In this document: positions 39,890 through 52,187 of the stretch, piece by piece
Position numbering within the stretch: position 1 is the stretch's first letter
Layout: every line of letters begins with the position of its first letter
Assembly (NCBI GenBank): GCA_015179045.1
Contig: WHUZ01000010.1
Location: 682,001-746,000, forward strand
Direction of reading: 5' to 3'
DNA length: 64,000 nucleotides
Source: Kalaharituber pfeilii
Taxonomy: Eukaryota; Ascomycota; Pezizomycetes; Pezizales; Pezizaceae
The notes under the pieces: model-generated
The model's input: the letters and a program-made list of their open reading frames with translations, nothing else
Told to the model about the DNA's origin: nothing
Database searches by the model: none
Translations under genes and position numbers: made by a program

Positions 39890-40759
39890 GAAGGCTCTGG
39901 TCCGCCCACTCGTCGGTCTGGTGCCCTCTCCGTTGACCTGTCGTGGTCTGACTCCATCTATGTTTACCCTGTGGGAGTCCTTTGTGTCTAGCCTCGCCGG
40001 CTTTGTTACCGGTATCCGGTCTTCTGAGTTGTCCGTGTCCGCTTCTGTGTTGTTGAATTTGGTGTTGTGCTTGCACGTGGTGTTGCTGTGGGTAATGTCG
40101 TGCATTCTTTCCGGTGCATCCATGATCGGTTCCGGTGCTTTCCCAACTGGCTTTACATCCGGTGTCTCTGCCGTCTGCGTGTCGCTGGCCTGGCGGTGTT
40201 TGCTGTCACTTAACTTGGTATTGTTGTAGATTAAGCCCTCCATCTTCACTGGCTCCTCCCTTGTCGGTGTCGTCAAGTCGACCATGATCGGGACCGCTGG
40301 GGGGACCGTGGGGTTCTGGCGCATCGTGGCAGCTCCTTTGCGGGGGTTCCACCTGCTGTCGTTCACTCTGACGCTTGGTCGTTCAATGCCGTCCATCCTC
40401 TCCGTGGTTGCTGGGGTCCCTTCGTGGGACGTCCCAAGCTCCTTATTGTTGTTGTCCTCCTCGTTTCTCTTCATCATCTTAGCGGTGTTGTCAACCCTAG
40501 TGTGTAGCGCCGCCAAGGATGTCGCTATATGCATCGTGCTATCAGAGATGTCCCTTGATAGACGTTGGAACTTCTCGTCGAAGGTGGTCATCTCTTTCCG
40601 TAGTCTCTCCGTCCATCCATTGTTCATCGTCAAGCCTAAATCTCTCAACCGGACTTGAAACTGAACCTCCACCCCGCTGATTATTTCTTTTTGGAGTTCG
40701 CCGAGTTGCTCCTTGATCGTGTCCTGGTCTGCCCCCTCCCATTGTTCGTCTTCCAGGCC

Positions 40760-41290
40760 CAGTACCTGTCTGTCATGGCTTTCGTCCAGTCTCTTAGGTC
40801 CTGCTCTACCTCGTTCTCCCATCGGCCCAGTCCAAATCTCTTTTCCAATCCTCTGAGTCTTGCGTGTTGGCGCATGCCGGTCTCTGTTACAATCTCGTCC
40901 TGGTATTGCAGGAAAGCACCGGTCCTGGCCGCCTTGTCCGCCTCTTCGTTGCCCCTTATGCCCCTGTGTCCTTTGACCCACATCACAGCCACGTCCAGGT
41001 CCCCTCGGGTTACCCTATCCTCCCAAGCCTTTCTGGCCATGTTTGCCGCGCCGTCGGGGGTCGGCTTGCCCTCCGCGATCTTCTGCAGCTTGTTGATAGC
41101 TACTTGGGAGTCTGATATTATCAGAAGTTCATTGTTTTCAGTTCTCAGGGCCTCTGCCAGCTCCGCGTCGTTCACGGTTGTCCTGGTCCCCATGTAGGTG
41201 TGGGTTCTGGTGCCCCCCGGGGTGATGCCCGTCCGCCATGTGATGGTGCCTGTTCTCCCTTCAATCCGGCTTCCGTCCGTGAAAGAAAGA
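40760..41290 (-). mobile_element. LINE RNase H fragment
   Basis: The minus strand reads SRIEGRTGTITWRTG, TTVNDAELAEALRTENNELL, ISDSQVAINKLQKIAEGKPT, MWVKGHRGIRGNEEADKAAR and QYQDEIVTETGMRQHAR. Then it changes into the ORF1-like sequence at about 40850. The zinc-binding end is missing. Confidence 0.85.
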
Positions 41291-41690
41291 CACCAAGATC
41301 TCAGGGTAACATTCGACCTCAGCGACCGAGAATCACTGGAAAGACTAGAGAAGAACCTCAGAATCGACAGCCCGGAAGTGATGGAAAACCGGACCATCCG
41401 AAGGCTCACCGAGGGACAGATGCCAGTTAAGCGAAGCAACAAGGCCGTCTCGGTCTTTCTATCCGATCAAGTGGTCGAGATCCTAAGGGATGGGCTGACT
41501 TTCATAGGGGAGAAAATCAAAATGTACCTGAAAGAAGACCTGGGAAGGGAAGGTACGAGGAAGGCCAGGAAATACCAGTACACTGCACCAGACGGGTACT
41601 GCAAACACTTTATGGTAGGACGCTTGGGCCGGTTAACCGGAACGCTGGGAGGCCTCTTAGGCGGAAAAGGACTAAAATGATCACTGGTGG
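41281..41690 (+). mobile_element. LINE ORF1-like fragment joined to a polyprotein end fragment
   Basis: The plus strand encodes RVTFDLSDRESLERLEKNLR, VKRSNKAVSVFLSDQVVEIL and RDGLTFIGEKIKMYLKEDLG, resembling the RNA-binding core of an ORF1. GRLTGTLGGLLGGKGLK follows, the motif that in other copies precedes the zinc-binding end. The frame is open throughout, and the joint is unusual. It is head-to-head with the RNase H fragment at 40760-41290. Confidence 0.6.
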
Positions 41691-43150
41691 GACTTTGGGA
41701 AGCTTGCTGTAACGCAGTTGCATTGTAAATTACTTGGGGAGGCATGCTATAGGGGCACTGACGCTGCATGCCATACCGATACATCATCCATCATCCGCGA
41801 TGCCTTAGTCATCCTTCTCACATTATCGGTCCAGATATAAACGAGGGGGTAGAAATTCAAGGTTTAAGTCCTCGCAGTAAGTATTTAACGGCGGATCCAG
41901 AGCTGTGGTGGGAAGGAAACAAGAAGTCTAGCGGGTTAACATTCAATTAGCTACAGCAGCCCTATGAGCATATCCTAGCTCAGGCCTAACATAAAACTGC
42001 ACAGTAGTACAGGTACATCTCCTACGATTATTGAAATATCGCTCACAGATTTCGTACGATGTTGCGAGAAATAGGGGTTTGAGGTGCTTTTTAACATAGT
42101 TTCTTCACTGCAGATCAACCATGGGCTGCTATTTATACAGCGGTAACGAGAAGTGTAGTCTTACCATGTCATCGAAAAGAGAAAGTAAAACACCTCTTTG
42201 GTTGCTGCAATCGCAGCATGAAAATTGCTAAGTAGTTAACATTTCCATTTAGAAGATCTTTATTTTAGCCTCAACTCATCAAACACGCTTGTCAGAATAC
42301 ATGCATGTAGTCTGCTTTATAATAGGCCTACTCAAGGCCTCACTAACAAACAGACGTATGTAATTAGCTTTGACGATATTCACTGACATGCCTTCGAAGG
42401 TAAGTGTTGAAAGTCGTATAGAGGGCACAAATACCCTCTTCATCATATAAGTATCTGGCTTACATCTGAAATCTCTCTCCCACATAGTGGCGTTGTTTTT
42501 CCAATATACTTAATGTGCCCAATATGTCCTACATCTCATATATGTACTTAACATACATGTAGATGAAATGCAAACCCTTCCGCCATGGCTTCGAATAGTT
42601 CGAGATCTTAATCAAGGTGGGAACTCATCAAGATTATCAAGTGGAGCCCAGTTAGAGATATTGTAAAGAAGTTCATATTACAAATAAAAGAAGAAAGTAC
42701 CCTAACATTGTATTATGTATGCTTCACAGTAAATCCTATATAAGTTACTATGGAGAGATGTTTTTTTCCCTCACGGGTGTTAATTATACATTAGGATTCA
42801 TACTGTACCATTTGGTATTTTATATGTTATCCTCAATAGTAATGAATCAGCTAGCTCGCGTTCAGTGTATGATATTTGTAGGTTACTCTTTGTAGTAGCG
42901 AGGCATATGAAAAAATACCTAGTCTAAGGAGCATGTACTCTGTAATAGAGCGAGAAAGCCGTTAAATTGACGTCTGGCACCAGCGGCGTTGTGATGGAAG
43001 GCCATTGGGAAGGTCATGTAAATAGTCTTACCTCTTGGGGTAGTAGCATGAGAGGTCACCCGGAAGGGGGAATGCCGGAACGGTGGGAAGGTTCTTCGAG
43101 AAGGTGGGACTCCTGGCTTTCTTTTCTTTGGAGAGAGAGAGACTTGGAGA
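41691..43150. other. No recognisable gene
   Basis: AT-rich, short frames only, no repeats noticed. Confidence 0.5.
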
Positions 43151-43159
43151 TAGATCTTA

Positions 43160-43375
43160 CCTTGCTTCGTGCCCCTGCCCCTGTGCCTCTGCCTCGTGCC
43201 ATCCGCCTCGTGCTTTCTGCCTCGTGCCCTCCGCCTCAGCCTCCGCCTCCGCCTCGTGTCGTCTACATCGCGCCCTCCACTTACTCCAGTGCACACGGCG
43301 ATAGCCGAGGGGCTCAGTGCATACAACGATAGCTGACGAGGGGCTCAGTGCATACGAGGGGCTGGGTGCAAGTCC
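43160..43375. repeat. C-rich minisatellite and GAGGGGCTCAGTGCATAC repeats
   Basis: About 43160-43260 is built from GCCTCGTGCC/CCGCCTCGTG-type units. 43308-43370 has three variants of GAGGGGCTCAGTGCATAC. Frames across it differ only by repeat register. Confidence 0.75.
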
Positions 43376-43410
43376 CCTCACAGGCGGGGTGGGGATGGGT
43401 TGAGATCTAC

Positions 43411-45240
43411 ATATAAATATATCTAGGCTCGAACAAGAGCTTAACTGAATGCAGAAGATATTGCTTCAGAGGATCCGTTGATGTCCTGGTAAGTGCTTGA
43501 GCTCGAGCAGGTTCGCGTCTGGATACTTGGGCCTCAAGCCAGAACGTCACGTGATGCTCACAAGTCGAACATTACCCACTATTACCAACACGTTAGGGCA
43601 CGAGAACTACATGAACTTCAATCAATGTGTGGTTTGGAGTGGGGTTGTACAGTACATGTGCAGTGGAATCGATATGCAATGGAATGGAAATGGAATGGGA
43701 GGTGAGATTGATGTAGTTGGTAATAGCATGAGAACACATAACTTACTACACTTGAATATAGTTGTGCATAAAGCAATCCCGTTTCGACATGACAATCAGC
43801 ACTGCCAGATCGCTAGCCACACATGCGCTGGTCAAAGATTGGGGACGAGGTCAGGCCGAACGACGGTTGAGTCAGAAGTCATACATAAGCATATGTATAG
43901 ACGGGGCAGGACCAGTTACAGCCCTGGTGGCCCGCAAAGGTAACTAAACTGTCACGGAAGGGTTGCTATTTACTCAAGGTGTGGCGTGAGACTGGCCCCC
44001 CACAAATCTGCACGCCCACAAAAAGTGAATAGTGCTATTCAAGGCTCGCCTCTCCACCACCACTGTTTTACTAGCATCACAACGAGACGAGGCTACATCA
44101 CAACATAGCACAGAAACAACAACAAAACCACACACATCAAGATTGATCTAATCGTGATATATACATCTTTCCTCAACCAACTCATATCATATTGAAATAC
44201 TCGTTACCCTCCACCACTCACAAAGTCCTGCGCCTTCGAATTCATATATATTCTGGCAGCGGCCCTGCAGGGCCTGCAGCTGACTGCCCTGGTCAAGAGG
44301 CTGACACATTACTCAGCCCCGGCCGGTCACTCTCTTAGACAGACTGGAGCAGTGAAGAATACTGAATTGTATCTGCAGTCTTGTTTACTTCAACGACTTA
44401 CTCCCCTTCCGCAGTATTTACCTGGGACCACACCTCCAACTAATCTATCACTCAACGTGGCGACCCTACAGCAGCAGCGCCACGGGCATCTACATAGCCT
44501 GCAAAATCTCCCACTTTTCAATCCAATTCCAAGCAGCAACAAAGCTCAAGTTATACAGTACTTTTCTCAACCCACCAAAGTACGTCGTCCCATTTACCGA
44601 CGAACTCTGCTAGCCTGGCCCTCAAATATCGATTGAACAATCGATAAATCTTGTCAAGTTTCACGGTTTCTGAAATTCGATAGATATATATCTGCCCGGC
44701 CGGAAAGGCTGAAGGAAAAACCGGATCGGAATCAGGGCCGGGGACGTACATTATATACTACAACTGATGTATACAAGTATACAGTACGCAGTTAAATTGA
44801 ATTGAAGTTGTCCCATTTTCAAAAGGCCGGTTAGAACTTGAGTCATTCCATCCATTGGGACTAAGGGAGCAGGTTGGGACTAGAGTACAATATATAATAG
44901 TATTCAACATTCCACTACTGTAATTCGGACACTACCTGACTACTCATTCAAAGAAGGGAGGGGAATCTCAAAGTGACTTTTAAATCCATACAGAAAGCTT
45001 CTTCAACTGCAGTTACACTTACGCTTGCTTGTCCAAGCCGTAGCGAGTCACCGGCAAGGCGGCTCGCAAGCCGAGGAAAAAAGCAAACAAAACACACAAC
45101 AAACAAAAACGTTACAGGTGCCTAAGTATACAGGTACGTGGGGGCTGGTCTAGTAGGCCCTGGTTCGAGCGAAGAAGCACCAAAATTAGCAGAAGCGCAG
45201 CAGAGCCCCTAAAGTCAGAACTTGGACAAACGAGTATAGC
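43411..45240. other. No recognisable gene
   Basis: A 148-codon frame at 43497-43943 has no motif I trust. The segment nearest 45240 presumably holds the promoter of the next gene. A 14-bp palindrome GGCCCTGCAGGGCC lies near 44263. Confidence 0.4.
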
Positions 45241-45259
45241 AACAGGAGGTGACTTGGCC

Positions 45260-47964
45260 ATGGACACAGAGACGTGCCTTCCTGGAGGCAGAGAGACTGA
45301 GCCTAGGGCCACCGGGATGAAAAGAAGGCATCTACAGCCGGATCCAGACTTTGGTGGTGGTGTCGTTAATGAGAGGGATAGTGAGACTCGAGTTAACATC
45401 CCAGACGAGAAGTCGAAAACGGACTTGGTGCATCGACTTGGGAATCACAACGCTAAAAATGTTGAAATTAACGATACAGCTGATATCGACGAGCATGAAC
45501 CTGCGCACACGGTATTGCAAGTGAGTAGAAGCATACTCGATACGAACAGTGACGGGATACCAGATCACGTGACGCATAAGGCGACGTGGACCAGAAGGAC
45601 TACTGGTATGTGTTCGAGTTAGACGCTTTTCCTGTTTCGTTTTTTTTTGTTGCGTAGTGGGAAAAGGAAGGAAATAATTTGCGGTAGATGGGATGTGAGA
45701 AATCTCAATCTCATGATGGTTATATACTATGGGAGCAATTATTTGTTTGAGTTGTGCTGACATTTTGTGCGCCTCGACTGGAAAGTTATTACAACCACTC
45801 CAGATCATCCCATAACTACCAGCACCAGCATCCCCGCGAGTAGCACAGTTGATTCTACAGAACTGCTTCCCACTCCGATCCCGTTCCCGACGACCTTCGT
45901 CACCAGCAGCGCTCCCACGGCCCCTACGAGCAGCATTGAACCCATCACCATTCTTACAAGCACCAGTACAGGTCCGACTCCCACAACAACAACGCCTACA
46001 TCAAGCCCATCCCCGTCCTCATCCCCACCATTACTAGCTCCACCGACCACTAACCCCGCCATCATAGGCGGCATCGTTTCCGCATTCTGCATCCTAGCCG
46101 TGTTCCTCCTTACTTGGTGCCTCTGCTACAAGCGGAGGCTGGGCCCAGAGTTATTCAAGTGGGTTACTGGGCTGTGTGCTAAAACCTGCGGCGGGAAAAA
46201 GAAGAAGCAGAAGAAGGATAAGGGCCGTGGGGACATCGACGGGGCGGTACTGGTGATGACGATGGTAATGATGATGGCGGCGGGGGCGGCGGGGGCGGCG
46301 GGGGCGGCGGGGGCGTTCTCGGTGGCAGGCCAATCCGACTCGTGTCTTTAGATCTATCTGATACAGAGCGAGTATTGCTGTCCTCCCCGCCGAGAGCGGC
46401 GTCCAACCCGGCACCGCAGTTCCAGCAACAGTATATATTTCCTCCAATGCATCCGCATCCGCAAGTACCTCCGGGCATTTATGGCTATCCTATAGCTACT
46501 GCGCACGAAGACTCGAGCCCCAACCCCCATGGTTACCGCTACAGCGATGTCCACCTTGCCCAATCCCGCTCTCCACAACTAGTCTACGCTCACGGCGGCG
46601 GTCCCAACCGCTCCTCGATGTCCCCACTGTTGTTCGGAACCCCGACCGAGCACCCCGGTGCCGCCGCCATTGGCGCTGCACAAATGCCTGGTTACGAGTA
46701 TCATCCCGGCCCCGTTCGGAGCAGGCACTCGCACGTAATGGGGCTCGGCATCCTCAGCACAAGCAACCAGGAGAGACCTTACACCCCGTACCACCTTGGA
46801 TACGGCAACGTCGCCGCCCATGACCCTGCTATCCTAACTCGCCGCGCCGACCCAGTGACAAGACAAGCGCTCGCGGTGTTGGACGCATATCCAAGCAGCG
46901 AGATATACCCGCACGACTCGGCGTCAGGGGTCAACGTTGGCGATGAAGGGGGCGCGGATGCAGAATCTACGTTTGGCGCACCACCGCTGAGTCGACCCTC
47001 GGGTGCGTCGGAGGAGGGAAGTCTGTTAATGAGCACGGTGGTTGCTCCGAGAGGTGTGGTGGCACAGCAGATGCACATGTACAACTTGGAGAGAGTGGAG
47101 AGTAGGTTCTTATCTGCTGCGGCGGGGACTTCGGCTGCGCATGGAGGAGGCGGGCCAGCAACGTTGGATCCGGTGAGAAATTCCATTGAGCTATATACCA
47201 AGACCCCAGCACCGGAAACGTCTGGCATCGAACTGCAGGATGACCCAAAGGGTAAAGGAAAACAGAGAGCAATCGATGCAACTGAGGGTAACCCGCATCA
47301 TAATCCAGCGACAACATCCACGACCGAGCTTGGTGCGGATCCTCTCCTTCCCCCATTGCCAACAACGGGCACCAGTAGCACCCCGCGTACGAGCCCGAGC
47401 CTGCTGCGCCCTGGTGCTGGCTCTGGCTCCGCGGCGACAGCGCAGGCGACAAGTCCGTTGAGTAACCCAGCATTTCCAAGGTTCCTGGGACGCCACGCAA
47501 GGAACGAGAGCGCAGGTACAGTGTCAAGTTCAAGCCTGAGAATGCCTTTCACGCATCCGCTTGGTACATACTCCTCTTCTTCTTCTTCTTCTTCTTCTTC
47601 CACCTCTTCCTCCGACAACCATCCCATTCCCGCGCACACCGACTCTGCCAGCCAGGAAAGGTCCTCTGAATCTCCAACCGTCCATCCTGGGCCCGCGCGC
47701 CAATGCACGCCGACATTCCGCGCCATCTCCGCAACACAGCAGTCTGCCTCACCATCACCACCCGCAAGGAACCTCCGCCACCCAAAAGTTACCTCAATCC
47801 ACACCTGGCTTGGAAACACCACCGACCCGAGTGAGTTTCCCGATCCGGAGGCCCCGAGTGTCGTTGATGGTAGTGCTACGACTATTAATAGTGGCATGTG
47901 GGAATGGACAAACACTATAGTTGATGGTGATAGTGTTAGTTGTGTTAACAAGCCCAGGGAATAG
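45260..47964 (+). CDS. Ser/Thr-rich single-pass membrane protein with long disordered tail
   Basis: Exon 1 ends at 45605; a 180-bp intron (45606-45785, GTATGT..AAG) joins RRTT to VITTTPDHP in frame. Exon 2 encodes a Ser/Thr/Pro stalk, a transmembrane helix AIIGGIVSAFCILAVFLLTW, then CLCYKRR and a Lys-rich stop-transfer. A disordered cytoplasmic region of ~540 residues follows, with Gly and Ser runs, to 47964. The frame shifts once at about 46245, just before a GGCGGG repeat. The architecture resembles fungal cell-wall stress sensors. No signal peptide is seen at the first ATG, so an upstream exon may be missing. Function not identified. Confidence 0.65.
46276..46314. repeat. (GGCGGG)n microsatellite
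   Basis: Repeated GGCGGGGGC units encode poly-Gly in the frame that continues to 47964, and Ala-Gly-Ala runs in the frame that comes from the membrane segment. Confidence 0.85.
47571..47602. repeat. (TCT)n microsatellite encoding poly-Ser
   Basis: About ten TCT/TCC codons give a Ser run in the cytoplasmic tail of the membrane protein. Confidence 0.9.
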
Positions 47965-48481
47965 AAAAGAAAAGAAATTTCAGGGTAATGGCTTCATGAA
48001 TTCTTGAACGATCAATTAACAAACCTCTTTTTCTGCTAAGTTTTCCTTCCTTTATATCTTTTTTCAATTCTTAATTTTTAATTCTTCTTACTTCTTCGAT
48101 TGTTTTCTAGAAGTTAGATACACTATCAAGATAAGCCAAATCATGCTCCAAGTTACATTTCCACCTTGTATTAATTTCTTTTCTTTTTTTATGTTACTAT
48201 TTTTTATTTTTTTAGCTATTTGCTTTTCTCATTTGCTTTTTCTATCTGCTTTTTATTTGCTTTTCTCATTTACTCTTTATGTATGCAATACCTAAAAGAT
48301 CATTTCACATCACGCCCTTATATAGATTGCAAGTAATACAAGCTCCAACCCTATACAAAACACAACGAAACCCTATTCCCCCACCCCTTTATGTATATAC
48401 TTACTTCCTAAATCTAACTCACACCCGAACTCCGAGGCCAACCCCCAATTAACCTTGGCCAACCAACCTCAATTTCACCCC

Positions 48482-51400
48482 CCCCCTGTAAGGACAGAGC
48501 CCAGAGGGCGAAGCCTAGTATGAGAGTTCAAGTCCATTGATGATGATGATCCCTCGTCTCCAGTGTAAACTAAGGCTTTAAATACTGTGGCTCGCACACT
48601 AGAAGCTTCTGTCACCGCTATGCCATATCGCCATGCAGCCCTGGTTGCCCATATGGAAGCTTCTGTTACCGCTATACGCCATATGCAGCCCTGACACATC
48701 CCCCCCAAAGACATAAGCCAAAGTCTCAGAGTGCAAACAAAACAAGATTGTACTGGCAGCAGTGCGGCCCAGAAAGAAAACAAACAATAGTAAGGAAAGG
48801 AGAGAACGTAGAAATGTATAGCCATTGTGATTCTCTTAGTGTCTCGCCATGTAACCATGGTCACTCTGAGAGTTCTTTAATTTCGAGGTTTTGCCGAGAG
48901 ATCTATGATGAAGTATTATTGTTCTTCGAGGGCATTTTTTACGGGACATTGTAACCTTGTTTACAAGTCCCGTGAGCCTTTTTCCGATTCTTGTGAGTTC
49001 AAGTTCGCAATTATTTGGAATATATGACTTGCCGGATGGTCTATAAATAGCATTGATGAGACTCCCGGGAGATCAACTCCACCGTCAAGGTTGCTATTGT
49101 AATCGTTAAACTAAATAACATACTCTGCTGCCTGCTTTGATGGGCACTCGAAGCTGAAGTGCCATTCTGGTTTTTTAACAAGGGCACAAATATCACAAGG
49201 TCTTTCCAGAAATTTGACCACTCCGCTTTTGTTCCAAAATGACCTTGTCTTTTTCCCAGTTGCAGGGTTCATGTGATCTTCAATTGTTGAATTTGGAAGT
49301 CTGGTTATAACCTTGTGCTTCTCGGTGTAGTTCTTTCCTCAACTGGTTTCTCTCTCCTTTGCTCTATCATCATATTTGATGAAGTCTTTTGAGGGAATGC
49401 AATGGATAGTTCCTGTTCTCATACCAGTATTGAGGGGTATATGAATGATTTTGCTATATTAGCAGGTGAGTGAAGCTTCAAGTGGTCATCGTATTGCCTG
49501 CATTCTACAGTGAATTGGATTAAGGATGACCCTTCCCTGATGTATTCATCTACTTGAGCATCATCCAGGCGCGCTTGGATCCTAGAAACGAATGTCGTTT
49601 CCGGAAGGCAGCGGCAAGTAACGTAAGTTTTGTGAAGTAGTATTGGATGAATGTTTCATCAGACTTCTTTGCTTTTGCCTCAGCTTTTCTTTGCAGAACT
49701 GCAATGGGTTTTGACTATACTTCACGCATTTTTTGCTGAAAGCGGCACCAGCAGCCCTCTCCTTTTGGTCATCGAGTTGTGAGCTATATTCCCCAGCATC
49801 GTGTACCACTGTCTCACTATCCCCTCCGGCTCGAAACAGTATTGAAAGATTAAGGGACAGATAGTTTGTTCACTAAAGTAATTTGTTTCCACATTCATTT
49901 CTGCAATCTATTGTTCGAGGTTATCTAGATTGAACTTTGGAAGTAATAAGGGTTTAAAGTGAGTCCTCAACTGGAGTGTCTGGGAAGTAGCAACTAGTGT
50001 ATTCAAAGGTTCTAGGAAGGTGAATAGAGCCTGCTAGATGTCATTGGAGATAGCTTCCAGTTCTGTCTCAATAGCCTCTTTGCGGGTTTTCAATTCTGCC
50101 TCTCTCACTTCCTTTCCTGGTTGTTCTAGTGCCGTCTGGGACTGTGGCCAGCTTTTCTTGAGTTGGCTTCACTGCAGTTGCAATAATTGCAGTAATCTCT
50201 TCACGGGTAAGTTCAGGTATCTGTATGGTTGTGGTCAATGACACTTCTTCGACATATACATTACCAAACTCACTATCATGTTCTTCTTCAGACAACATGT
50301 GAAGAGAAGCAGAAAAGAAGTTATTTTCAAAGAAGCTGAAATGCGTTACATGTTTATCGGTTTCAGGAGGAGGGGGTTCAGAAGAAGGGAATTCAAATGA
50401 CGGAAGAAAGTCTTGAGGTTTAATTGTAGGCTGGGGGAGAGGTGACAGAGAGAAGGAATCGAAAATGGAGATCAGTACATGAGGGGAGTCCACCGATGTG
50501 GCCATTTCTGAAACGGGAAGTTCTTGGCAAGTTTCCGAAATGGGATATTCAAAGCGACTAGGTTGAATATCACTAAAGTCCAAGACAGGATTATAGTTCA
50601 ACTGTTCTTGGTATACACTTGTTTGATTTGACTGCATCAGTTGATCTGATGGTCTGGTTTGAGTATCATCATAAGGGGTCGAGGAAAGATCCATGCCTAA
50701 GTGCTTGAATCCAGTTGAGGACATCCACGTTGCCACTGTTGAGATGATTTTTGATACTTTCCCGCCGATATTTGGCAGCAAGCTTTTTGACTGAGCTGAG
50801 CCTTTGAGGTAAGGTACAGGACATTCTATATGAGTATCCTTTTGCACAGTCTGATTTTCTTCTTCTCCAACCTCGACTGTTGCAGGAAGAGCTTTAGAGG
50901 GGACGTCTATTTTATTAGAAGGTGATTAGGTGGGGGGGTGATGGGGAGGGATCAAAGTCTGTGAGTGAGGATACTGAAGAGTCCTCACGAAGCCCAGAAT
51001 TGAGGGTCTCATTTGTATCATCAGGAGGTGGTGGTGGTGTTAGTTCCTTGTTGAATAGCTGATCCTCAAGGGCAAGGAACTCGCTGATCTCTTCCGAAGT
51101 CGGCTTGGGAGGCGACTGGTTTCCTCTAGTTGTACGATCAGCTGAAGAGCTATTTTTTCTGTTAGGGAGAGGAGGTTGAGGTTTCCGGAGCTCTTAGCAA
51201 ATAGGTCATGTTCGACCTGACTACGGTTCATGGGTTTAAGGTGCTTGTATATTAGGATGGCCAGTCTGGTCAATTTGGTGCCAGATTTTATCGGCTATTT
51301 AAGACCCATTGGTGGTTCAGAGAGTGGGGAGGTGGATCTCGACTTCTCATGCTCTTTGGATGCCTTCCTCGAGCTCGAGGGTCGGCTTGTACTTGATGCC

Positions 51401-51653
51401 ATCTGTAAAGACAGAGTCCAGAGGTCGAAGCCTAGTATGAGAGTTCAAGTCTATTGATGGTGATGATCTCTCGTTTCGAGTCTAAACTAAGGCATTAGAT
51501 ACTGTGGCTCGCACGCCAGAAGCTTTTGTCACCGCTATGCCATATCGCCATGCAGCCCTGGCTGCCCATGTAGAAGCTTCTGTTACCGCTATGCACCATA
51601 TAAGCCCTGACACCACTATGCACCATATACGCCATATGCGCCCTGACACTCCC
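48482..51653 (-). mobile_element. LTR retrotransposon, 3.16 kb, no visible pol
   Basis: Direct LTRs at 48487-48696 and 51404-51648 share most of their sequence (AGCCTAGTATGAGAGTTCAA, CACCGCTATGCCATATCGCC). On the minus strand they start TGTCAGGGC and end TTACA, the TG..CA form. A G-run (CTTTGGGGGGGATG) precedes the 3' LTR as a polypurine tract. The right LTR has an extra ~35-bp internal duplication. Flanks CCCCC and CTCCC may be a 5-bp TSD. The interior has Gag-like frames but no protease, RT or integrase motif was found. Confidence 0.85.
49560..51402 (-). pseudogene. Gag-like region of the LTR element
   Basis: Starting at an ATG directly inside the 5' LTR (MASSTSRPSSSRKASKEHEK), a broken minus-strand frame continues through a Pro/Ser-rich region (SPLPQPTIKPQDFLPSFEFP). 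Then come IQIPELTREEITAIIATAVK and SSQLDDQKERAAGAAFSKK. A polar N-terminus followed by a helical region fits a Gag. Stops are present. Confidence 0.5.
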
Positions 51654-52187
51654 CCATATACCCCCTTTCCCCATATGCTTCACACCCCCTCTTTCCCCTC
51701 GTCCTACAATCCCCGAACTAGTTACCTCCATACACAAAACCGAATTCCAGTACTGTCAATACCATACCAATATATATCTATATATATTCATGAGATATAT
51801 GTATGTTATATATATCAAAATCATCGTAAACGTACATCACTTGCGCTTCCCCTTCCCTCCCTCCACCGCCGAGACAAAAAGAACAGAAACATGAATAAGG
51901 AGAATATGCATCAATTATTATGCGTATACATCATCCATCGTAGAGGCGAGAGATATCTGCTAAGTAACTCGGACCATATCCTGACAAAACAAAAAAGAGA
52001 AACACCTGGAAAATAAAAAACCTGTGACCCAAAGTAAAGGAAAAAAAAAAAAGGCCAATATACAAGTGTAGTGCCAACAACTCACACCGATTCGCTCACG
52101 TCGTAGTAGCTACTCCTACATTTTTCCACATATCCCTCTCCCCCAACTCTCATCCTCCCTCCCCAATCAAATAAACTCCACACTCTC
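51654..52187. other. Intergenic, 3' flank of the MFS gene
   Basis: No gene recognised. AT-rich, with ATATATAT stretches near 51770-51820. Confidence 0.5.

Larger units (their letters stand above)
39136..40740 (-). mobile_element. LINE ORF1 fragment with two tag-A insertions
   Basis: The minus strand encodes a coiled-coil-like GELQKEIISGVEVQFQVRLR, LRKEMTTFDEKFQRLSRDIS and HIATSLAALHTRVDNTAKMM. A long polar low-complexity region follows, then AEARSYVAAAKPTPNPRKDE. This is what I expect of a LINE ORF1 N-terminus. It continues an RNase H fragment on its right in an order not found in an intact LINE. Insertions at 39525-39880 and 39356-39425 interrupt it. Confidence 0.65.

Noticed and set aside
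43497..43943. Possible RNase H fragment (ISICIDGAGPVTALVARKGN)
   Set aside because: Only one weak motif in an otherwise unfamiliar frame; too little to call.
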